Origin: CBCPMX01 sp965120355
Lineage (GTDB): Bacteria; Bacillota; Clostridia; Oscillospirales; Oscillospiraceae
Length of the DNA stretch: 16,108 nt
NCBI GenBank assembly: GCA_965120355.1
Contig: CBCPMX010000089.1
Location: 1-16,108 of the forward strand
Reading direction: 5' to 3'
The position numbers were made by a program, and so were the translations under genes. Shown one piece after another: positions 5,717 to 12,267 of this stretch (position 1 is its first letter; every line of letters starts with the position of its first letter). The notes under the pieces were generated by a model. It worked only from the letters and a program-made list of their open reading frames with translations. It was not told the origin of the DNA and did not search any database.

Positions 5717-6043
5717 TCATTTTGGCCGCCGCGCATGCAGCTCTGTGACAATCTGGCGGATCCACGCCTTCACCTGTGCAACCTCTTCATCCGTCATACT
5801 GTTTGGGTCATAGTGGAAACAGCAGTCATCTGTGACGCATTCACTGCTCATGCGCACCAAAATGCCGTCTTTGCGAAACGACCCGTCCACACACATGCTG
5901 TCCACACCGTAAGTAGCATGCTCCGGGGACAACAGCTCTTTGACAAGGTCAAATATGAAATAAAAATCCTCTTCCCCGCGATAGCCGTTTACAGAAACCA
6001 GTACCTGCCCATTTTTCAACGGAATCTCCTGTACATATTCCAT
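5717..6043 (-). CDS. Small hypothetical protein, 108 aa
   Basis: A compact soluble protein with alternating beta strands (EIPLKNGQVLVSVNGY), a central helix (IFDLVKELL), a VDGSFRKDGILVRMSSE hairpin and a C-terminal helix ending in HARRPK. There is no signal peptide or membrane segment. I do not recognise the family. Start is placed at the ATG at 6043, because AGGAGGG lies 7 bases upstream on this strand; a longer version starting at 6070 would overlap that site. An extended -10 promoter (TGTGGTATAAT) sits about 36 bases before the start. It is convergent with the BKACE gene and divergent from the binding protein gene, so it appears to be a single-gene unit. Reality is supported by promoter, ribosome site and normal codon use; function is unknown. 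Confidence 0.75.
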   Translation of the reverse strand: MEYVQEIPLKNGQVLVSVNGYRGEEDFYFIFDLVKELLSPEHATYGVDSMCVDGSFRKDGILVRMSSECVTDDCCFHYDPNSMTDEEVAQVKAWIRQIVTELHARRPK

Positions 6044-6078
6044 GGAATATCCCTCCTGTTTTATTTTCAATCTGCGCT

Positions 6079-6089
6079 ATTATACCACA
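6079..6089 (-). promoter_or_regulatory. Extended -10 promoter for the small hypothetical gene
   Basis: On the - strand this reads TGTGGTATAAT, with the -10 box at 6079-6084. No good -35 is seen at 17 bases, so the TG extension probably compensates. The start codon is about 36 bases downstream. Confidence 0.65.
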
Positions 6090-6145
6090 TATTCCAGATG
6101 GCGTACAGTGTTTTACAAGCCGGTCTGTCATGCTGTAGGTCGTTC

Positions 6146-6214
6146 AAACTCTAACCCTACCATAGAGTTTTTGCGCCTCACGCACAATTTTTTTGTGATT
6201 TTTTCTGATTTTTT
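6146..6214. promoter_or_regulatory. Inverted repeat and phased T-tracts in the divergent intergenic region
   Basis: The 302-base gap 6044-6345 holds an exact 8-bp inverted repeat (6146-6153 with 6163-6170). Three T-tracts follow at 6188-6194, 6199-6204 and 6209-6214, with centres about 10 bases apart. Such phasing predicts intrinsic DNA bending upstream of the binding-protein promoter. Further T-runs lie at 6242-6246, 6302-6306 and 6313-6317. Confidence 0.5.
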
Positions 6215-6270
6215 ATTGAACCTGCCCAAATTCTATGTAGATTTTTAGCCATTGTGACGCTTTGGGCTTC

Positions 6271-6315
6271 TTGACTCTATCGTTCGGTTGCCTTTAAACT
6301 ATTTTTAAACTATTT
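6271..6315 (+). promoter_or_regulatory. Candidate promoter and 11-bp tandem repeat for the first binding-protein gene
   Basis: TTGACT (6271-6276) is a good -35 box. TAAACT (6295-6300), 18 bases later, is a weak -10. The segment TTAAACTATTT occurs twice in tandem (6294-6304 and 6305-6315), one helical turn apart, overlapping or just after the -10, and could be an operator. A very strong ribosome site (AAAGGAGG) precedes ATG 6346. Confidence 0.45.
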
Positions 6316-6345
6316 TTATAGATTCTTTTAAAGGAGGACCTGTAA

Positions 6346-8109
6346 ATGAAAAAGCGTACACTTGCACTGCTGCTGGCTATTGCTTTGCTGGCCGGACTTT
6401 TGGCCGGCTGCGGCAACAGCGCCGGGTCTGCCGGAACCGAGACCCAGACATCTGCTGAAACCACTTCGGAAGAGGTCTCTGAAGCTCCCAGTGAATCTTC
6501 CGGTGAGACTCCTTCTGCAGACTCTGCTGAGGCAGAACCCTCTGCTCCTGCCGAGGAAGAAGCCACAGACGAAGACCCGTCTGCCGAAAGCGCCGCCAGT
6601 GATCTCCCGGCGCCTGTGGAGGCCGCAGACGTGGTACTGCCCCTGTCCGACGGCAGCCAGAGCTACGTCATTTGGATGGGCATCTCTCCAAGCGCCATGA
6701 ACTACATCAGCACGCTGGCTGAGAACCAGACCTATCAGGAAATCATGAACCGTACCGGTGTCAATCTGGAGTTTATTCACTTCCATCCTGACAATCAGAC
6801 CACACAGTTTACCCTGATCTGTTCTACCGGCGACTATCCTGATGTCATGAACGGCGTGGCCAACAGCTACACCGGCGGTCCTGACGCGGCCATTGAACAG
6901 GGGATTTTTATCGATCACACGGAACTGATGCAGGAATATGCGCCGCACTACTGGAATACCATTGTCTCCGATGCGGATCTGTGGAACGCTGTCACCACCG
7001 CAGAAAATCAGATTGCCGGCTTCTACAGCCTGTATACTTCGCCCATGATGAACGACTCCGGCTATCTGATCCGCCAGGATTATCTGGACGATCTGGGGCT
7101 GGACACCCCCACGACGCCTTCCGCCCTGAAAGAAGTCCTGCGGGCGTTCCGGGATGAAAAGAGCGTCACAGATGGTCTGTTTGTGCCAGCCAGCGGCGTC
7201 CACGAGTTTATTCTCGGCGCCTTTGGCATTGGCACCGGCTTCTATCTGGACGGTGACACCGTCAAATACGGTCCCGTGGAGGACAGCTTCAAGGATTATC
7301 TGACCTATATGAATGAGTTGTACACTGAGGGCCTGCTGTACAAGGACTTCCCCTTCTACGGCGAACAGCTGATGTTCACTGACCGTGGTATGATTGGAGA
7401 AGGCTCGGTGGCCGTGTTTGCCTCCGAGACCAATGAGATGGTTTCCCTGGCCGACTTCTCTGATGAAGAAGGCTTCCTGCTCAAGGCCATTGCGCCGCTG
7501 GTCAGCGAGGACACCGGCGTAGCGACTACCACCGAGCGGGCACCCTCCCGCGCCGATGACATCCGCTGGTCCGTCACCACCGGCTGTGAAGAACCCGAAC
7601 TGCTGTTCCAGATGATTGACTATCTGTACACGGAAGAAGGCGCACTGCTGTGCAACTACGGCATTCAAGGCGTCACCTTTGAGTACGGCGACGATGGCCA
7701 GCCTCTGCTGACCGATCTGATTCTCCATAATCCCGACGGGCTGGACTACCGCACCGCCATGTTCCTGAATCTGATGGACACCGGCCCCTATATGATTGAC
7801 GAAAAACGCGGCACCCAGGAGCACACCGCCGAACAGCTCTCTTCCCGGGCCGACTGGGCCAGCGCCAACATTGACTACAGCGGTGTCATCCCCGACAAAG
7901 CCGCTCTGAGCCAGGAAGAGAATGAGGAACTGGGGCTGTACCAGACCGACCTGGAAACTTATATGGATGAATGGGTCGTCAAGTTCATCATTGGCGACAC
8001 CAGCCTGGACGAATTCGACACTTATATCGAAGGCATGAAGTCCCTGAACGTGGACCGCTGCATTGAACTGTACCAGCAGGCATATGACCGTTTCCTGGAA
8101 GGGCAATAA
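6346..8109 (+). CDS. Lipoprotein extracellular solute-binding protein (LplA/LipO type), 587 aa
   Basis: A secreted, lipid-anchored receptor, probably for an oligosaccharide or related solute of an ABC importer. The signal peptide MKKR plus a Leu/Ala core ends in lipobox LAGC with C22. Residues about 23-95 are a Ser/Glu/Ala/Pro-rich acidic linker that would span the wall. The binding domain follows from about 97, with landmarks EYAPHYWNT, GYLIRQDYLDDLGL and MDYLYTEEG. The C-terminus (MKSLNVDRCIELYQQAYDRF) matches the end of the large LplA-like group. It is clearly paralogous to the protein encoded at 10063-11781, which shares C22 and all those segments. No permease or ATPase gene lies nearby, so it depends on transporter parts elsewhere or acts as a sensor ligand receptor. 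Substrate is unknown. Confidence 0.88.
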   Translation: MKKRTLALLLAIALLAGLLAGCGNSAGSAGTETQTSAETTSEEVSEAPSESSGETPSADSAEAEPSAPAEEEATDEDPSAESAASDLPAPVEAADVVLPLSDGSQSYVIWMGISPSAMNYISTLAENQTYQEIMNRTGVNLEFIHFHPDNQTTQFTLICSTGDYPDVMNGVANSYTGGPDAAIEQGIFIDHTELMQEYAPHYWNTIVSDADLWNAVTTAENQIAGFYSLYTSPMMNDSGYLIRQDYLDDLGLDTPTTPSALKEVLRAFRDEKSVTDGLFVPASGVHEFILGAFGIGTGFYLDGDTVKYGPVEDSFKDYLTYMNELYTEGLLYKDFPFYGEQLMFTDRGMIGEGSVAVFASETNEMVSLADFSDEEGFLLKAIAPLVSEDTGVATTTERAPSRADDIRWSVTTGCEEPELLFQMIDYLYTEEGALLCNYGIQGVTFEYGDDGQPLLTDLILHNPDGLDYRTAMFLNLMDTGPYMIDEKRGTQEHTAEQLSSRADWASANIDYSGVIPDKAALSQEENEELGLYQTDLETYMDEWVVKFIIGDTSLDEFDTYIEGMKSLNVDRCIELYQQAYDRFLEGQ

Positions 8110-8137
8110 CTCCATAAGCCGTATCCGATACCTTTAT

Positions 8138-8175
8138 GGGCGGCAGCGAAATTTCGCTGCCGCCCAACTTTCTCT
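8138..8175 (+). terminator. Intrinsic terminator after the first binding-protein gene
   Basis: Positions 8138-8165 are a perfect 28-base palindrome (GGGCGGCAGCGAAA and its complement), followed on the + strand by AACTTTCTCTTTT. It lies 28 bases after the stop codon. A second imperfect hairpin (8238-8250 with 8253-8264) lies nearer the convergent beta-helix gene. Confidence 0.85.
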
Positions 8176-8278
8176 TTTCCCTTCCATTTGAAACTTTGGC
8201 CGTCTTCCTGCTTCCCAGCCATCCGTTTCCTTTCCCCTGGACTGGGAGCATCTGCTCCTGTCCAAGCGGTTATCGAAA

Positions 8279-9769
8279 TCAGGAAATGACCAGTTTGCCT
8301 CCGGAGGGCAACGCCACACTGCCGGAAAGCGACGTTCCAGCCGCCGCCACCGCCGTGATGGTCACGCCTTCAGGCGCATCGATCCCGGCAGCGTCTGCGC
8401 AGTCCACCAACGCCACAGTGGAATCTGCCGGCGCATACCATTTGGCGCCGTTCACCAGTTTAATATAGGCATTTTGGATCGCGCCATGGACTGTAGAGCC
8501 GTCCAAAATGAGCGACATGGCACGGATATCGTCGTTTACAATATCGCCCTCCAGCGTGGATCCGGCAACGTACAGCTTATTGCCATACGGAACCGTGTCC
8601 GCAGGCATTGTATTTGCGTCGGGATCGTCATTGACAATGGCATGCACCACATAACGGGGCGAGGACAGCCGGGAGTTTTCAATATCCGCGTGGATATTAT
8701 GGCTCTTGATATACAGGCAGGCCTCCTCCGCCTGACAGGTACAGTTCCGCACTTCCAGCGGCGCAGCGGAGTCTGCACCGCCGGACAAATCATGGCACAT
8801 AAAGGCATACTTCCCGGACTTTATATCGCAGCCATTGAACTTGGCAGTGAAATCACCGGCCAGAATCCCACCATGGGTAGCCGTTTGAAAACGGCAGTCG
8901 TTGAGGACCACGTTGCAGCCGCCGTCGGCATAGACTCCATAGCCTACATTGCGCACAATGACGTCACAATTGTCCGCCTGCAAATATAAATCCCGTCCGT
9001 TGTCTGTGGACAGCGCCGCCCAGCTGTCCGATTCGATGTGAGAATCTCTGTAATATGTTTTGGTGGTTCCCACAGACAGATGGGTGCGAATGGTCCCGCC
9101 CAGGAACAGGCCGCGCGGCGGCTCCATCATGCCCGGTCCCTTGATGGGATTCTCCGGATCGTAATAGTCCGGCAGCGGACCGCTGTTGCCGTAGACTTTG
9201 CAGTTGTTGACATGCAGCGTAGCATTTCCGGAACAGGCCGTGCAGGGACGGATGACGCCATTGGTCTCTATGTAGCTGTTCTCCACCGTCAATTCCGCAT
9301 GATCTGTGGCGAGGACTGCGGCTCCAATGGCTTCGAAGTCATTGACCCCCTGCCCGTTCAATTGGAAATAGGCGTCGGAAATGGTGTATTTGCTGTCACC
9401 CTTGACCACAATGCCGTTGATAAACTTGGCATCGGTGGTGAACCGAATCCCTTTGGCCTCCGCCGCACCAATTTCCCCGTCGAGCTGATGCGCAGTGGGA
9501 AACGCTTTCACCTGATTGTCCTCTATCACATACGAGGGAATCATTTGAAAGCTGCGCGGAAATCTCGGATCATCCGTCGGATCATTGGAAGGGCCGCCAG
9601 GGCCGGGGCCAGGACCGCCAGGGCCGGGACCAGGACCAGGACCGCCGGGACCGGGACCCATTCCAGGGGGGAATCCCATGGGCTTTTTCTCCGGTTTTTC
9701 GCCGATTTCATCTCTTTGGGGCATCCCATAGGGCGGCAAGCCGTCCTTCTTCAATACTTGCAATTCCAT
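8279..9769 (-). CDS. Right-handed parallel beta-helix protein with Pro/Gly-rich segment, 496 aa
   Basis: Residues about 90-470 form repeated short beta coils (for example AELTVENSYIETNG, CNVVLNDCRFQTATHGGI, FTAKFNGCDIKSG, LYVAGSTLEGDIVNDD), the pattern of right-handed parallel beta-helix proteins such as pectate-lyase-like folds. Residues 31-60 are almost only Gly and Pro. The N-terminus is polar and lacks a signal peptide or lipobox. The protein has many Cys (a CTAC pair among them), so it may be cytoplasmic or exported by a non-classical route. Catalytic residues cannot be assigned. Start ATG at 9769 has GGGAGG 7 bases upstream; upstream in-frame ATG at 9820 lacks a site. It has its own extended -10 promoter and lies between two paralogous binding-protein genes. 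Possible roles are carbohydrate binding or cleavage, or surface structure. Confidence 0.8.
   Translation of the reverse strand: MELQVLKKDGLPPYGMPQRDEIGEKPEKKPMGFPPGMGPGPGGPGPGPGPGGPGPGPGGPSNDPTDDPRFPRSFQMIPSYVIEDNQVKAFPTAHQLDGEIGAAEAKGIRFTTDAKFINGIVVKGDSKYTISDAYFQLNGQGVNDFEAIGAAVLATDHAELTVENSYIETNGVIRPCTACSGNATLHVNNCKVYGNSGPLPDYYDPENPIKGPGMMEPPRGLFLGGTIRTHLSVGTTKTYYRDSHIESDSWAALSTDNGRDLYLQADNCDVIVRNVGYGVYADGGCNVVLNDCRFQTATHGGILAGDFTAKFNGCDIKSGKYAFMCHDLSGGADSAAPLEVRNCTCQAEEACLYIKSHNIHADIENSRLSSPRYVVHAIVNDDPDANTMPADTVPYGNKLYVAGSTLEGDIVNDDIRAMSLILDGSTVHGAIQNAYIKLVNGAKWYAPADSTVALVDCADAAGIDAPEGVTITAVAAAGTSLSGSVALPSGGKLVIS
9590..9679 (-). repeat. Pro/Gly-rich low-complexity coding repeat
   Basis: These 90 bases code residues 31-60 of the beta-helix protein, built from short GPG/GGP units with GGN/CCN codons in many near-identical 6- and 9-base blocks. 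Such DNA is prone to slippage, so length may vary between strains. In the protein it would act as a flexible or polyproline-like spacer. Confidence 0.85.
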
Positions 9770-9834
9770 GCTATTACCTCCCGGCAGTTTTGTATGAGGC
9801 TTCGCACATATATCGCGCACACCTCTTCCTGATC

Positions 9835-9845
9835 ATTATACCACA
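9835..9845 (-). promoter_or_regulatory. Extended -10 promoter for the beta-helix gene
   Basis: On the - strand this reads TGTGGTATAAT, the same 11 bases as at 6079-6089. The -10 box (9835-9840) is 65 bases upstream of the ATG at 9769. No good -35 is visible at 17 bases. Confidence 0.65.
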
Positions 9846-9975
9846 GCCACAGGCGCTCTGCCATAGGCAGTTTGGCAGATGTTGTGTGGATTTGCCGCTT
9901 TTTAAACCGGGTGGATAACCGAACCACACCCCTATTCGCCCGCCCAAAAGCAGCAAATTTGCTTCCAGACAAACA

Positions 9976-10008
9976 TGACTGCCGCGGCATATCACGCCGC
10001 GGCAGTCA
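9976..10008 (-). terminator. Stem-loop terminator after the second binding-protein gene
   Basis: Positions 9976-9988 and 9996-10008 pair perfectly over 13 bp with a 7-base loop. On the - strand it is followed by TGTTTGTC, a moderate U-rich stretch. It lies 54 bases after the stop codon and separates this gene from the beta-helix gene. Confidence 0.75.
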
Positions 10009-10062
10009 GGCGCTGGGGGGAGACGAATGAAGCATGAAGCATTCTGGCAAGCGTATCAGGAT

Positions 10063-11781
10063 CTATCTGTTGAGATAGCGGTCATAAGCAGCCTGGTCAA
10101 TTTCTACAACCCTGTCAATGCCCATGTCTTTCAGGGCTTTGCAGTAGGTATCCCACTCCGCGTCAATGTCCAGCGCACCAGTAATGAACTTCAGGCGCAT
10201 TTCTTCCTGATACGTCTGAATATCTGTAGCGTACTGGGCGCGGGCGGCGGATTCGTCAGCAGTATAGGTCAGCATGGCCGTGGGGGCCGTCATGCTGGAG
10301 TCGGCAAAATTCCTGTTCCAGATATCCACCGCGTTCATCTGACACTCGTTGTAAGTCATACGCTCCACTTCCAGATTCACCACGCATGGGAACCCAGGGT
10401 TGATGAACAGGCTCTGGCACAACTGCCAGGGGAAGTCAGGGTTGTTGAGAATTTTATCGGTGAACTGAGGCTCTCCGTTGTCACCAATGACATACGTATC
10501 GCCCTCGATGCCAAAGTTGGCCAGAATCATCCCCTCGTCGCTGAACAGATAGTCCATAAACTGAATGGCATAGATTTGATTCTCCGGCGAGCAGTTGGAG
10601 GAAATGGCCAGCGTGTACTTATCAGAAACCTTCTTTCCAATATAGCCGGTGTGGAGCGCATCATCGGCGTTCAGCTTCACCTGAGGCAGTGCAGACAGCG
10701 CAAATCCCTCCACGTCGGCCATCAAATCGTAATATGTGGAGATAGAAGCCACGTCCTCACTGAACATGCCAGCATTGCCGCTGGTGACCACATCCTCTGG
10801 CGGCTTGGTGTTGGAGTAATTGTAGGAGGTGAAGTCGGCATTGATGTAGCCCTTTTCATACCACTCATGAAGCTTTTCATAAAACGCCTTTGTCTCATCG
10901 GCAGTGGCCTGGGAGATATATTTCCCATTTTCTACATAGTCCGTGGCATTGAGCGCCGTGGACAGGAACGCACAGTTGCCCTCATACAGAATTACAATGG
11001 GGTCTTTGATCCCCAGCTCCGACTGAAAAGCAGCCAAAATATTCTCCAAGTCGTCCAGCGTCGTAGGCAGGGGCAGGCCCAGCTGTTCCAGATAGTCCTG
11101 GCGGATAAAGTAACCCTGGTCGGTGTAATAATACTCGGTATACATGCCGAACAGCTCCGGCACTGCGCCATCGTCATTGAGGACAGACTTATAGATATTG
11201 TCGTCGCTCTGCATAATTGACCAGTAGTTGGGCGCATATTCCTCGATCAGGGGCAGCAGATCAATAATGACCTCGTCATCCAGGGCCTTGGTGGAGCCGC
11301 CGGAGTAATTGCGCATCCCCTGAATCATATCGGTCATATCGCCGGAAGCGCACATAAGACTCAGTTTTTCCGCAGAGGTCTCGGTATCCACGGCGGTAAT
11401 CTCCAACCGAACGTTGAGGATTTCCTCCAATTCGGCAAACATGGCGGCATCCTGCGGCTCAGAGATGGAGGACAGGAACGGCGGCCATGCCTGCCAGTAG
11501 GTCAGCGTTACCAATTCATCAGACAGTTTTGTTGTAACCGGTTCCTCTGGCGCCGGCTCCTCAGAAGCCGGAGGCTCAGACGGTACAATCTCGCTCTCTT
11601 CGGCGGGCGCGGATTCGCTAGACATTACTTCCGGCTCTTCGGTCTCCACAGCGGGTGTGGCATCGGGGGACTCGCTGGTCTGTGCGGGGGACTCCGACGT
11701 GGTTCCGGTACTGCCGCAGGCCGTCAGCATACCCAATGACAGGACCAGCGCCAGCAACAATGCAAGAAGACGGTATTTCAT
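10063..11781 (-). CDS. Lipoprotein extracellular solute-binding protein (LplA/LipO type), 572 aa, paralogue of the 6346-8109 product
   Basis: A lipid-anchored receptor for an ABC importer, likely for a carbohydrate-type solute. The signal peptide MKYRLLALLLALVLSLGML ends in lipobox LTAC with C22. A Ser/Glu/Pro-rich acidic linker covers residues about 23-90. The binding domain shares many blocks with the first protein: EYAPNYWS, GYFIRQDYLEQLGL, MDYLFSDEG, and the C-terminal LKDMGIDRVVEIDQAAYDRY. The segments between these blocks diverge, suggesting related but different ligands. AAAGGAGGT just upstream of ATG 11781 supports the start, and a TTGCCA-17-TATGTT promoter lies further up. No permease or ATPase genes adjoin. 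The beta-helix gene is downstream on the same strand but behind a terminator and with its own promoter. Confidence 0.88.
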   Translation of the reverse strand: MKYRLLALLLALVLSLGMLTACGSTGTTSESPAQTSESPDATPAVETEEPEVMSSESAPAEESEIVPSEPPASEEPAPEEPVTTKLSDELVTLTYWQAWPPFLSSISEPQDAAMFAELEEILNVRLEITAVDTETSAEKLSLMCASGDMTDMIQGMRNYSGGSTKALDDEVIIDLLPLIEEYAPNYWSIMQSDDNIYKSVLNDDGAVPELFGMYTEYYYTDQGYFIRQDYLEQLGLPLPTTLDDLENILAAFQSELGIKDPIVILYEGNCAFLSTALNATDYVENGKYISQATADETKAFYEKLHEWYEKGYINADFTSYNYSNTKPPEDVVTSGNAGMFSEDVASISTYYDLMADVEGFALSALPQVKLNADDALHTGYIGKKVSDKYTLAISSNCSPENQIYAIQFMDYLFSDEGMILANFGIEGDTYVIGDNGEPQFTDKILNNPDFPWQLCQSLFINPGFPCVVNLEVERMTYNECQMNAVDIWNRNFADSSMTAPTAMLTYTADESAARAQYATDIQTYQEEMRLKFITGALDIDAEWDTYCKALKDMGIDRVVEIDQAAYDRYLNR

Positions 11782-11833
11782 ATGGGACCTCCTTTATTTT
11801 TTATCAGGAGCTTCACGCATCCTTCACAATTTC

Positions 11834-11862
11834 AACATAACATCTTCACATTTTCCTGGCAA
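11834..11862 (-). promoter_or_regulatory. Candidate promoter of the second binding-protein gene
   Basis: On the - strand TTGCCA (11857-11862) and TATGTT (11834-11839) are 17 bases apart, about 52 bases before the start codon. Both boxes are partial matches, so this is tentative. Confidence 0.4.
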
Positions 11863-12169
11863 TATGCAAAAACAGAACTGCGCTATCAAAAGGCAAACCT
11901 GTCACTATCGCATATTTTCACAAAGGAAAAAATCCGGGAAATCCGCACCGGCTTGAAAATTGGAAGGGAGAAAACGGAGCCATCCAGCTGCATGGGAAAA
12001 TCTTGGAGGTTCCCCGCTTTGTCAGACCCACGGCGAAGGGGACGGCTCTCCCCACAGCCGGACGGATCTGCCTGCACCCGCCTGAATACTTTAGATGGCA
12101 TACAGCTGAAACACAGGCCGGCTCTACTCAATTTCTACACTTTTTCTACACAAAATAAACAAATTATCA
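11863..12169. other. Intergenic stretch without a recognised gene
   Basis: Open frames exist on both strands here, but none has a ribosome binding site, family motif or convincing composition. I see no strong hairpin and no tandem repeat. The stretch separates divergently transcribed genes and probably holds regulatory sites that cannot be recognised by eye. Confidence 0.5.
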
Positions 12170-12198
12170 TTTACTTTGCCCGCATCTTATACTATAAT
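12170..12198 (+). promoter_or_regulatory. Sigma-70 type promoter of the sulfatase-like/YidC-fusion operon
   Basis: TTTACT (12170-12175) and a perfect TATAAT (12193-12198) are 17 bases apart. Predicted start is near 12205, about 60 bases before ATG 12268. The only gene downstream with matching strand is the sulfatase-like gene. Confidence 0.7.
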
Positions 12199-12267
12199 AA
12201 GAGCACTGTGTAAAAATCATGTCAAACTGTGTATGACACATTTCCGCCAAGGAGGCATCTGTTTTTT

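Noticed and set aside
6328..8115. A 595-codon - strand frame opposite the first binding-protein gene
   Set aside because: The + strand has a signal peptide, a lipobox and family blocks; the - strand frame has none and begins without a ribosome site.
10027..11220. A 397-codon + strand frame opposite the second binding-protein gene
   Set aside because: No motif or start signal, and it overlaps a terminator-side region of a well supported - strand gene.
11782..12213. Open frames of 81 to 143 codons in the gap before the sulfatase-like gene
   Set aside because: No ribosome sites, no recognisable motifs and unnatural composition. The stretch also contains the promoter of the next operon.
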